Positions 32,791-43,398 of a stretch of 54,494 nucleotides of DNA are shown in pieces. Below the pieces are notes generated by a model. It made no database searches. It was not told the origin of the DNA and saw only the letters and a list, made by a program, of their open reading frames with translations. Positions within the stretch are counted from its first letter, which is position 1. Every line of letters begins with the position of its first letter. Location: positions 1 to 54,494 of the forward strand of contig NW_001914953.1 of assembly GCF_000208925.1 (NCBI RefSeq), read 5' to 3'. Position numbers and translations under genes: made by a program. This DNA comes from Entamoeba histolytica HM-1:IMSS. Lineage: Eukaryota > Evosea > Mastigamoebida > Endamoebidae.

Positions 32791-34005
32791 ATAATACATT
32801 TGTTTGGGTGTTTAAATGTTTAACTTAACTTATTTGGTTATTTAACTTAAATTATTTATATTTTTTCTTAGTTAAAAATCTACTTGTTTAAAAAAATATA
32901 AATTTAGAACTACAGAAGTTTCATAAAAAAAGAATTTTTGAATATACAATAAAGTGAGTCAGTCAGTTTTTTAAAAGAAGCAAAAAGATTGAGTCGTTGG
33001 ATAAGAAGCTCTTATTTAACAATAAAAATATTCAAGATGCTCAATAATATTTTAATTGTTAAATAAATATAATTAACCAATAATGAATAATATCAAATAT
33101 ATTAACTCTCAGTATTAAAGAAAAAGAAATAATTTAATTTAGATGTAATATTAATAAATTTTAACATAAACAAAATTCCAGACTCAATGGGTTTGAAATT
33201 TACGTTAAGTTCTAAATTAATTGAATGATTTTCACAAATAAAAATATTATGATTAAATTGAAAATTGAAAGATACAAAGTAACAGAATTAATAGAATTAA
33301 ATAATTTTTATGAACAAGACTCTTAATTATTTAACAATTAAAGAATTGGATATGAGTAAATATGATATATATATATATAACAATTAATGGTTAATTTAAC
33401 ACCTTAGAAATTATTTTCAATAAGAGATAGTTAAGTATGTAACTACTTGGTTAATGTGAATAGTTTCTTTTTTTAATAAAAACAAATTTCTTATAATAAG
33501 AAAAAAGAAATAAAATCCACACCAACAAATATTACAGGAAATATATATTTTTTTGAAGAACTAAACAATATGATTTAAATTAACTGAAATTAGAAATAAT
33601 AAAATATAAAACTGATAATTAGTATAGAGAAAATAAAAATCGAAAGAATAATAACATAAATTAATAAATCTAATGAAAGATAAACCAATTTAAAGACTCA
33701 GTGACTTTTTTATCTATTTTAAGTAAGTCATATGAAAGTAGTTGATATAATATTATTAATGTTTTTATTTTTAATTGATTTATTAAACAAATTAATTATT
33801 GATTAAAGGTTTTTTGAATATAATTTTTCCAAAAAACGAATAAGAATATTAAGTAGAATTAAATCTACAATTCTTATATATCTCAATTCTATAAATACAA
33901 TACATAATAATTATGCTATGGAATTTTTCTATTAATGAATTACAATTATAATAAGAAGATAATATATAAAACAAAAGTAATAAAAAAGATTAAAACAAAA
34001 AAATA
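32791..34005. other. Gene-free AT-rich stretch
   Basis: Almost pure A/T with a short (TA)n run near 33366-33380. No coding frame, RNA gene or shared repeat was recognised. Confidence 0.5.
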
Positions 34006-34670
34006 TTACATTAAACTCGGGTGTATTCCAACAACATCATTAGAAAAGTCAATAGGAAATCCAATTATATGTTTCATTTCTTCATTTTGTATAACACCTT
34101 CTTTAATTTCAATAAACTTTTGTAATGAGTTATTAAATTGAGAAAGAGATATAACTCTTTGTTGACAAATTTTTACTCTTTGTTTTAATGCTTCAATTGT
34201 TTGTACAGAGTTGTGTATTTGTTTTGGAAATTCAATTTGAGATTGTTTCATATTTTCAAGTGCCTGAGGTATTGAAGAACTAATAATTTCTAATTTTACA
34301 GCAACTACATTAATATGTTTGATAATCAAATCCTTTGAATTTTAATGTTTGTTTCATTAAACAAAAATTCATTATAACAAACCCTGTTAAATAATATTGT
34401 TTGTTTATAAAATAAAAAAGGAAGACAATAACTACATAACATATCATAAATGACTCCTTGTGGTAATAAGAATTCAGTATTTCCATTCTCTGAATTCCAA
34501 AGACGTTGAGGAGGAATAATTTCTTCCATTTGTAATACAAGTTTTCCTTTTCGTTCAAAAATTCCTTTCTTTTGTAATTGTTTTATTTTATCTTTTCCTA
34601 ACATTTTTACAACATCATTACCCTGTGATATGAATATATTAAAAGAAAGAAGAAGGAAGTTTCAAACCAT
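34006..34670 (-). CDS. Small coiled-coil protein, three exons, MG start
   Basis: Exons on the minus strand are 34670-34668 (the ATG alone), 34622-34383 and 34332-34006. The introns are 45 bp (GTTTGA...CACAG) and 50 bp (GTTTGT...CAAAG). Joined, they give 189 residues starting MGNDVVKMLG; without the second splice the frame breaks near 34325. The C-terminal half is a helical coiled coil (IPQALENMKQ through FNNSLQKF). An MG start followed by a compact domain and then two long helices is loosely reminiscent of BORCS5, the myristoylated BORC subunit that positions lysosomes. That is only a layout resemblance. The non-TAG acceptors lower confidence in the exact junctions. Confidence 0.55.
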
Positions 34671-34813
34671 TTTTTAAATTTTATTTTTAAAGTTTTTTTA
34701 ATTCTAGTTCTATTTTAAAACAAAAAGGAATGTATTTTTATCAATTTCTTTTTCTATTTCATCTTTTAAATGAAACAATTTAATTTGAACTTAGAAAGTG
34801 TTTTAAGATTCTC

Positions 34814-35924
34814 ATGACAACTCAGAAAGAACCGGAATGGAAACGTAAGTTACGAGAAGAGAAATTAAAAAATAAACAAAAGACTAAATCTGCTGTTGGT
34901 CTAACAAAAGAAGAAGATCCTTCAAAACAATCTTTGTCTGAGTCTAAACAAGAAATAAGAACCTCAATCTCTAAACCTAAACCAAAAATTCTTACAAAAC
35001 CAGAAGAAAAAACTAATATAATAAATAAAGCTGAATCAGAACAAATTCCTCCAAGTCAACCCGAAAAAAAAGAAGAACAAAAAATTATTGAAGAACCAAA
35101 AAAAATTATTCGTTTAAATAGAAATTCTGGAATTAGTCAAAAAGACCAACAACAATTACAAAAAGATTGGAAACAACAAATTGCTGCTGTTGAAATATTA
35201 AATATTCAAAAAAAAAGTGGTGTAGCTCCTCCAAATGGAAGAAAATCTTTTCATCAAGGAACTTCTGCTAAACATGCTGATATGAAATTTATTGTTCTTG
35301 GAGAAAGTGGAGTTGGTAAAACTTCACTTATTACTCAGTATGTTGATAATTTATTTACTCCTGTTTTTGTTTCTACTGTTGGAGTAGATTTTAAAAAGAA
35401 AGAATTTATTGTTGATGGTACTCATATTGTCTCCCAAATTTGGGATACTGCAGGTCAAGAAAGATTTAGAACTATAATACCTCAACATTATAGAGGTGTT
35501 TGTGGTGTTATTTTTGTTGTTGATGTTACTTTAAGAACATCATTTGAACGTTTGTTAAAAATATTCTTTTATTTTTGAAAAGTATTAAATGAAAATAGAA
35601 ATTAGTTTTTGGATTAATGACTTAAAAACAAAATCAGATTCTAAATATTCGGCTATTCTTTGTGGTAATAAAATTGATTCAGAAGATCGTATTGTCACTA
35701 CTGATGAAATGAAACAACTCGCCGATAAAAATGGTTTACTTTTTATTGAGACTTCAGCTAAAAATAATACTAATGTTACTGACCTTTTTATTACACTTGC
35801 CAGAGATGTTTTAGTTAAGCAACCAAAAATTATTAATAAACCACCTCCTGCAAAAGCACCAGTAAGAGTTCATCAGTCTTCAAATTCTAATTCTCCAACA
35901 GCATCTCAAGGGGGGTGTTGTTAA
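34814..35924 (+). CDS. Rab GTPase with a 155-residue N-terminal extension, two exons
   Basis: Exons are 34814-35549 and 35599-35924 (49-bp intron GTTTGT...AATAG), 353 residues. Residues 1-155 are a Lys/Glu/Pro-rich extension with a short helical segment (QQLQKDWKQQIAAVEILN) that could form a coiled coil. The Rab domain follows: GESGVGKT at 163-170, switch I around STVGVDFKKK, WDTAGQERFR, GNKID and ETSAK. The splice recreates SFEQISFWIND, a conserved Rab element. The protein ends GGCC, a double-cysteine geranylgeranylation site. All catalytic residues, including Gln of DTAGQ, are present. The subfamily is not assigned. Confidence 0.88.
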
Positions 35925-36043
35925 TAACAAAAAAATTTTTTTTATAATTGTTTTTTTCTTTCTTTGAAAAATGTTTATTCGATAAGTAAATGTTAATAAA
36001 AATTAATAGATTTTTAATTATATATTTATTTCTTTATTTTAGT

Positions 36044-36104
36044 AATAAAAATTAGATAGATGAATGTTGATAGAATTGTTCTTTATTCATTAATTAATGA
36101 ATAT
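36044..36104 (+). repeat. Dispersed repeat X, copy 2 (61 bp)
   Basis: Identical to 1288-1348, including the 18-bp palindrome; sequence on both sides diverges at once. It begins about 108 bp after the Rab stop codon. Confidence 0.8.
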
Positions 36105-36986
36105 GATTATGATTATAAAGGAATATCAAAAGCACTTTGTGGAAAACAACATCCATATCGTTTCACACTAAAACGAATCATAGTAATTGAAATGAAATGA
36201 TTCAATCTTGATTAATTGAAAATGAACTAAAAAAGAATAAAAACAAATCAATGAAGAATATGAATAGCCATTTCGTTCATCTGCCAATGAATGAAATGGT
36301 GAATTAAAAATGGAAATAATTCAATGTTGATTTATTTTATTTCATTTGAAATATTCACACCCAATGATGGTGTTTTTAATAAATAAGAAAAGAAATAAGA
36401 ATAAAAGAGAAATAAGATGAAATAAATAAACAATTTATTTGTATTATTTCATTGAATTAATTCATTATGAATCAAATGAATAAAATAATAGAAATAATAA
36501 TAAGAATAATAAAATAAAGAAATGATAAAATACATCAACATATTTATGTTATTATTTCTTATTCTTTATTTATTCTTATTTTCTATTTAAACAATAATAG
36601 TCAAAACATAATAAGAAAGATAAATAAGAATAACACAACATAAATAAGAATAATAAAATATACAATAAACATGAATAAACAAGAAATGACAAATGATAAA
36701 AGAAGAACTAAATAAAATAACAACAAGAATAAAGAAAATAGAATAAAATGGAAAGAAATAGAATAAATTCAGTGATGTTTAGAAAAGAGGAATTGACAAA
36801 AAGAAGAAATGAATGATGATTATAAAAGATAAAAATAAAATAATAAATATAAAATCAAAACTAAAATAACATAATAATATAATAACAATATCATTGATTT
36901 TATCTTATTTTATTCTTATTTTATTTATCTTCTTTCATTATTTTTATTCTTCTATTTTATTAAATGAAAATGAATTAGAAATGAAT

Positions 36987-37066
36987 AATGAAAATCAGAA
37001 ACAACACACAAACATTAATACAAAATCAAATAATGAAATATCAAATAATATTTGATTATGATGATG
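36987..37066 (+). repeat. Dispersed repeat Y, copy 2
   Basis: Matches the reverse complement of 1691-1769 over about 80 bp with a few substitutions and a one-base gap. Confidence 0.75.
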
Positions 37067-38275
37067 ATATTAATTATTAATATTTAATATGGTATAAGAC
37101 TAGTTATTTAATACGTTGAAATATTACTTATTATTTATTGTTAATATTAAAGTATTAAGTAACGTTGTTGAAATATATTTAATAATGAAGGTTATATAAT
37201 AAATATAATTTTGTATTATCAAGAAAAGTGATTGATGAGTGAGTATTGATATTAAAGAAGAAGAAATAAACAATGTGTTATTGATATACCATTGTAAAAC
37301 AATAGTATAAGGAATTATTTGTTTTAATAATCAATAAAGTCGAAAGGGCACGAAAATTTAAATGAAGAATATTTAATTTGATAATGTTTGAAAACCATTA
37401 AAACAAAAGAAATAAAACATGATGGAGAAAATAAATTATTCAATTCTCAATATAATGAAAGTATAATCCATGTGTTATTTATAATTGTTTTATTCTATTT
37501 CTTTTCATTTTTTCATTTATTAACACTCATCCTTTCTTCTTTCTTATTTTCTTCTATAATCTTATTTATTGTCTTTCCTTTCTTCATTTTTTTTTTCTAT
37601 TGTCTTTTCTTTTTTCAATACATTTTATGTTTAAATTAATTAAGTACAAAAAAATAAAACAAACGAATGATGTTATATAAAATGAAGAAGATGTTGATAT
37701 GATTAAGAAATGAAGTAATAGAAGAATGAAATATGTGATACATGTACTGATAGAAATACATTCATTATCACAACAATGTTTATAAGTATAATTAAATTAT
37801 TATCGTTATGATTTATTTCATTTCAATCTTCATACTATTTTAACAATGGTTTAAATATAAAAAAACGATATAAAACACAAAATATAGAATAAGAAAATAA
37901 AGACAAAAGAATGAATCAATAAAAGAAGAAAATATGAAATAATACAAAAGAAATAGTATAACAACAATAATAATTCAAATGAAATGATTTAAAATAAACA
38001 ATAAAAGAAATACAAATAATAATTTATTAGAAATTATGATTTATTTATTTTTAATATACAAAATAGAATATTGAAATTAATAAATAAAATAGAAATAAAT
38101 GAATAAACACAATATTTCATGATTACTATCAATGCTATTTCTATTTAATCTAAACAACACATGCATTATGAAATAGAAAATTTCAAAACAAAAGATAAAA
38201 TAGAATTAATCATTTTAATTTAATAACCATACCAATGAACAATGAATAAATAAAACAATTAACTACAATTCATTT

Positions 38276-39184
38276 TCATTTGAGTTTATCATTTGTATTT
38301 TTAATGATGTTTAATGATATTTTACATAAAATAAATGAAACAAAAATAGAAGAAATAATAAATGAAGGGATAGAAAAGAAAAAAGAAAAAGAAGTAGTAG
38401 TAGAAATAAAAAAATTAATAACAAATACATCAAAAATGGAAGTGTTATCAAACAAATGACATTTTAGAAAATGATTTGAGTCAAAACGAGTAGATAAAAC
38501 TACTACAGTGAAAGCATGGAAGTCAATCAATATTAAAAAGAATGCATTTCTCCAATTAACTAAAATGCAAGATGGAGCAATATTTTGTGGATATAGAAAA
38601 TCAAAAATAATGAAAAATGAAAGACTGAAATACTGCCCACTTTGTAAAGACAAGATAACTACAATAGAGCACATTCTATTATCTTGTATTTATCATAAAA
38701 AATCACAAATAGAAAAACATGACAATATTGGCATAATAATATTGATTAATAAGAAAATATACATTAAATAAACAATATAAACATCCTATATGAAACAGTG
38801 TTCAAATATAAAGACATCACAATGATATTTAACAAACAAATAATGCCTAAAAGTGAATGACAATATCACAAAATACCATATATATATGTAATAGATAAAA
38901 AGAACAAAACTGATCTATTATTTGATATGACTATTGTTGAATATCACAATATTAATTGAGCCTATTTGAAGAAAAGAAATAAGTATAAGGAATTAAAGAA
39001 TATTCTAATGAAAATAGAAAAATTAAAAGATGTCAGAATAATTCCAGTAATAATCTCAATAAATGGATTAATGAATAAAGAAAGTAATAAATTAATTAAA
39101 GAAATAAAAATTGACATTGACATAACTAAAGAAACTAAAAACATTGTAATACAAAACATGATGGATGTCATGGAATATTGTTAA
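38276..39184 (+). mobile_element. LINE ORF2 3' portion (zinc-knuckle and nuclease region), dead copy
   Basis: The translation runs ...VEIKKLITNTSKMEVLSNK, then KAWKSINIKKN...MQDGAIFCGY, then the C-x2-C-x8-H-x4-C cluster YCPLCKDKITTIEHILLSC. The endonuclease-region block IIPVIISINGLMNKES follows. An RT-linked Cys/His cluster followed by a C-terminal nuclease is the R2/R4-type LINE arrangement used by Entamoeba LINEs. The frame is interrupted by one frameshift near 38745 and five in-frame TGA codons, all where Trp fits. The block 38441-39171 is repeated inverted at 41871-42608. The copy stops before the ORF2 C-terminal tail and has no T-tail. Confidence 0.85.
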
Positions 39185-39348
39185 TTCTATCACAACCAAA
39201 CATACTGTATCTTTTTATTTAAAAATAAAGATGTGTTGAGGCGGAATAATAAGTCTTACTTTTCTTTCGACACGTCATTCTGTTATATAAATCGTAGAAT
39301 ATTATTTTATTGTCAAGTAAATATAAAATAAAAAATGAACAATTTTAT

Positions 39349-40866
39349 TCAATTAAGATAAAAAAATTGAAGATGTTTAAAGATGTTTTCTTTATTTTCA
39401 TTTTGAATATTAATCTCAATTAAATATACTTCATCTTTATTCATATTTTCAATATTTGTTACTATCATTGTTATTTGTTTCTTTCCTGTATTTTTAATTT
39501 TTTCTCCCTCTTTAATCATTGTTCCATTTACCGTTTTGATATTCATTTGAAGTGTATATTCATTTGGTAATTCATTTTTCCCTACATTTCGTATTAATAT
39601 TTTACATATTAAATTTCGATATATTTGATCAATACTATTTATTTCTTCAATACTTAATGTTTTAATAAAATGACTACTTATTAACATCGTTTCTTTTATT
39701 TCTTTTGTTAATTTAATAATTTGATTCATACATTCTTCTATTTCTTCTTTTCTTTCTTTTTCTTTATTACTACTTGTTATATTTTCTATTATAGTATAAT
39801 ACATTTGATTTTCTATTTCTATAATGTCTCTTTTATTCTCTACTTCTTTCTTTTCTTGTTTTCTTTTAATTGCATTAATACACTCATAACAACTGTTATT
39901 ACTATCTTCATATTCTTTAATTTCATGTTCAATTATTGCTCTTTCACTTATTACCTCTATTTCTTCTTTTTCATTTTCTATTAATTCTTGAATTCTTATA
40001 AAATTCTCTTTAATTCCTTCTTTATTCTTTTCAATGACATATATGTTATTTAACCAACCAATTATTCGTTTCTCTTCTTCTTTCTTTCCTTCTTCTTTAT
40101 ATTTTTTAATTAACGCTTTACTTTCTTTTTCACTTTCTTTCCATTCTTCTTTCATTATATAATATTGAATTTTTCCCATCATATTTTCTTCTTCTTTCTC
40201 TTTCATTATTTCTTTATATTTCTCTTCTTTTTTCATTTTCTCAATTCTTTCCTTATTTTCTTGAATTTCTTCTTCAATTCTTTTCATTTCTTCTTCATTC
40301 TTCATTTCTTTTGGTTCTTCATATTTGATATTCATTATTCTTGTTTCAATCATTTGATTGATAACTTCAATATATAATATTTCAACTTCTTGGTTACTTT
40401 CTTCTTTCATAATGTCTTTCATTATCTTAATGACTTCTTCAAGGTATTTCTTACTTGTACAATAATCTTCTTTGAGAAATCTAATTGATGCTAGTTCTTT
40501 CTTAATAACTGCTGCAAACATACCTTTCTCTCCTATTTTCTTGTTAATTTCATCAATTAAAATAAATTCTTCTTCTGCTCCTTCAATATTATTCATTTCA
40601 ACATATTGTTGTGCTTTTTCATAATGTGTTTTTATTATTTCTTCAATCTTTGTATCATCTGCTTGTTTGTCTTCTTCATCCTGCTTTTCTTTCGTTATTT
40701 CTTCCTGTTGTTTTACTTGATTAATCTCCTCATAGGTTTGATTCTCACTACTTTCTTTGTCTGTTTGATCGGTTGGTGTTGTCATCTTTTCAACTCCATC
40801 ACAAATGACTTTAAACACTCCAAACCCAATTCCAGCAACAATTGATGCACCTACTATCTCTGCCAT
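39349..40866 (-). CDS. Glu/Lys-rich helical protein of unknown function
   Basis: The 505-residue protein starts with a short hydrophobic Gly/Ala segment (MAEIVGASIVAGIGFGVFK), then an acidic disordered stretch. Helical repeats resembling TPR-like pairs follow (about 75-165; YEKAQQYVEMNNIEGAEEE). A very charged coiled coil covers about 190-260, a further helical domain comes next, and the C-terminal 80 residues look beta-rich (YTLQMNIKTVNGTM). The N-terminal segment could associate with membranes. It is the only intact gene inside the repeat island and is flanked by inverted LINE pieces. No family is assigned. Confidence 0.7.
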   Translation of the reverse strand: MAEIVGASIVAGIGFGVFKVICDGVEKMTTPTDQTDKESSENQTYEEINQVKQQEEITKEKQDEEDKQADDTKIEEIIKTHYEKAQQYVEMNNIEGAEEEFILIDEINKKIGEKGMFAAVIKKELASIRFLKEDYCTSKKYLEEVIKIMKDIMKEESNQEVEILYIEVINQMIETRIMNIKYEEPKEMKNEEEMKRIEEEIQENKERIEKMKKEEKYKEIMKEKEEENMMGKIQYYIMKEEWKESEKESKALIKKYKEEGKKEEEKRIIGWLNNIYVIEKNKEGIKENFIRIQELIENEKEEIEVISERAIIEHEIKEYEDSNNSCYECINAIKRKQEKKEVENKRDIIEIENQMYYTIIENITSSNKEKERKEEIEECMNQIIKLTKEIKETMLISSHFIKTLSIEEINSIDQIYRNLICKILIRNVGKNELPNEYTLQMNIKTVNGTMIKEGEKIKNTGKKQITMIVTNIENMNKDEVYLIEINIQNENKENIFKHLQFFYLN

Positions 40867-41870
40867 GTTTTTTTTCTATTTTTTTTCTGTTCTTTTTCAT
40901 TTTTTTAAAATAATACCGTTAATAGTTTTTATTCTTCTATGTATCATAAATACAAAACATGTTGAAGATTAACAGTTGATTTGCTTGCTAAAAGATATAC
41001 AAACCAACTTATTCTGAAAATGACATTCACTACAACAAAAGTAATGTTTACATCAATCATAAATTTTGAATAGTTTCAGATAAAAACAAAAGATTAATTT
41101 AATATCTAATCAATAAATGATTCTAAATGGTTATTATGGTTTAAAAGTCTATGTTCATTGAAATGGTTATATATTTGTAGAAGGAATGTTTAATAGTTAT
41201 TTAGATTCAATAAAAATTAAAGAAGAACATAACGATAATGATAAACTTTTACTTACCCTTTTCTTAATCATATTTTTATTCTACAACTAATATTTGTTTC
41301 ACCTTTCTTTTGCAACACGTTTCAATGAGTTATTGAATTGTTATAAGTTATACAATATCCTTACCATTTCAATTGTTATTTTGTTTTATTCATACTGAAA
41401 CTCTTTTTCAATTCATTGTTTTTAAAGTTGAATATTAGTGGTGTTGAAAGACAGTTCAAATGAATTGAAATATGAATATTCACATTGGAAGTGAATAACA
41501 GATGTTTATTAGTTTATTTTAATGAATAGACAAGGTAAGATTAATTTCAATAAACTATAAAAATATAAAGTTCATGATGCAATAAGAATCAATAAAATGA
41601 ATTAAATTGATGAAGAAAAATAAAAGTTCAATTGAAAAACTGTGGTAATGAGATAAATAAACAAAAAAGAATAAATCAACAAGCTATTTGGATTTAATTT
41701 CTGTATTATTTTATTAAGCGAAATAATTCTTTAGCCAAGAATAATTTAAAATAGGAAGTTAATTAAATATCAATCGATAATATTTATATTATCACTGATT
41801 CAGAAGAGAGAGTATTATTATCAACAATCAATTATATCAAGTTTCTAGTTTGTTGTAATGTCATTGTCCA
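40867..41870. other. Gene-free AT-rich stretch
   Basis: No coding frame, RNA gene or shared repeat was recognised between the Glu-rich gene and the inverted LINE copy. Confidence 0.5.
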
Positions 41871-42609
41871 ATGACATCCATCATGTTTTTATGACAAAGT
41901 TTTTAGTTTCTTTAGTTATGTCAATGTCAATTTTTAATTCTTTAATTAATTTATTACTTTCTTTATTTATTAATCCATTTATTGAGATTACTACTGGAAT
42001 TATTTTGACATCTTTTAATTTTTCTATTTTCATTAGAATATTCTTTAATTCTTTATACTTATTTCTTTTCTTCAAATAGGCTCAATTAATATTGTGATAT
42101 TCAACAATAGTCATATCAAATATTAGATCAGTTTTGTTCTTTTTATCTATTACATATATATATATATATGGTATTTTGTGATATTGTCATTCACTTTTAG
42201 GCATGATTTGTTTGTTCAATATCATTGTAATGTCTTTATATTTGAATATTGTTTCATATGGTGGTTTTTTATATTGTTTATTTAATGTATATTTTCTTAT
42301 TAATCAATATTATTATGCCAATATTGTCATGTTTTTCTATTTGTGATTTTTTATGATAAATACAAGATAATAGAATGTGCTCTATTGTAGTTATCTTGTC
42401 TTTACAAAGTGGGCAGTATTTCAGTCTTTCATTTTTCATTATTTTTGATTTTCTATATCCACAAAATATTGCTCCATCTTGCATTTTAGTTAATTGGAGA
42501 AATGCATTCTTTTTAATATTGATTGACTTCCATGCTTTCACTGTAGTAGTTTTATCTACTCGTTTTGACTCAAATCATTTTCTAAAATGTCATTTGTTTG
42601 ATAACACTC
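41871..42609 (-). mobile_element. Inverted second copy of the LINE ORF2 3' portion
   Basis: The block is nearly identical by eye to 38441-39171, with scattered substitutions and a longer TA run (near 42150). It encodes the same 87-residue Cys/His-cluster segment residue for residue and shares the same frameshift and all five in-frame TGA codons. It is 5'-truncated about 160 bp earlier than its partner, and both copies share the same 3' boundary at GATGTCAT. No target duplication was found around it. Confidence 0.85.
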
Positions 42610-42805
42610 TTCTCATATTTTATTAATAAAAGAAAAAAAGATAAAAATAATTGATTTAAAGTAAAGTATAAATATAATAAAAAAATTATAATTTTTTCAA
42701 AATACATCCTACTTCCTTTATACCTCTTACTTACAATATTGTAAGGTTAAATTATACCTTCTTCAAATGGTTGTGGCAAACATGGTATTATTTATTAAGT
42801 TTATA

Positions 42806-42829
42806 AATTAATAACCAAAACATCAAATA
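42806..42829. repeat. Left target-site duplication of the SINE (24 bp)
   Basis: Identical over 24 bp to 43491-43514 (starts AATTAATAACC, ends ATCAAATA). Confidence 0.93.
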
Positions 42830-42831
42830 AA

Positions 42832-42833
<2 letters not shown>

Positions 42834-42862
<29 letters not shown>
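42834..42862 (-). terminator. T29 tail of the SINE, likely Pol III terminator
   Basis: Twenty-nine consecutive A on plus equal a T29 run at the 3' end of the SINE sense strand. It is the first run of four or more T reached by a transcript starting at 43490. The partner LINE ends in a similar T24 run. Confidence 0.6.
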
Positions 42863-42864
<2 letters not shown>

Positions 42865-43270
42865 AATCAATTATGATTAACCTTATTTTTTAGGTTTTTC
42901 ATCATGTTGAGAAGTGAGCGAATCAGTTTCTTCAACACGCTTTATTTCTATTCAAATAAAGTTTTTGCAAGCATGCTCGACTTAAATGGTTCCTCAATTA
43001 AGTTGCTGCCTGACTTTTATTTTGATTTTAATGAGTAATATAATATTTCTCATTCTTTATATTGTTGTTTTAAGGAGAGTATATCCATAACTTACTGTTA
43101 TAGCTCATCTCCTTTTACCTTCGACACCCCTTAAAGAAACCCTATTCCTTGATAATATCCTTATGTTTAATTTTTGTGCAACAATATCAATTATATATGC
43201 GTCTTCTTTAATAATTGATAATTCTTAATACATAATACCTCCTTAGTAAATAATAATCCTTATAATTAAT

Positions 43271-43319
43271 AATGAATAACAATACACGTTAATGAATAAC
43301 AATACACGTTAATGAATAA
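43271..43319. repeat. SINE internal tandem repeat, 20-bp unit
   Basis: The unit AATGAATAACAATACACGTT is present twice exactly (43271-43290, 43291-43310), followed by a partial third unit (43311-43319). Less regular related sequence flanks it. Confidence 0.9.
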
Positions 43320-43398
43320 TAATCTTTTATAATAATCACTTCTAATAAATATTAATAATAATAAACAGTTAGTGTTGAATAGATATTATCTCACCAAA

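Larger units (their letters stand above)
35925..38275. other. Gene-free repeat-rich stretch (left part of the repeat island)
   Basis: Low-complexity AT DNA that holds repeats X and Y shared with 1.3-1.8 kb. Open frames at 37388-37639 and nearby have the hydrophobic, Phe/Leu/Ile-rich composition of T-rich noise. It may represent one or more copies of an ERE-like non-coding element. Confidence 0.5.

Noticed and set aside
37337..37640. Possible small gene at 37388-37639
   Set aside because: Ends in a long Phe/Leu/Ile string, has no ATG with context, and lies in repeat-rich DNA.
39721..40845. Plus-strand Phe-rich frames opposite the Glu-rich gene
   Set aside because: Shadows of the Glu/Lys-rich coding strand.
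43262..43319. CRISPR-like or satellite array
   Set aside because: Only two exact 20-bp units plus a partial one, without spacers, and internal to a SINE.
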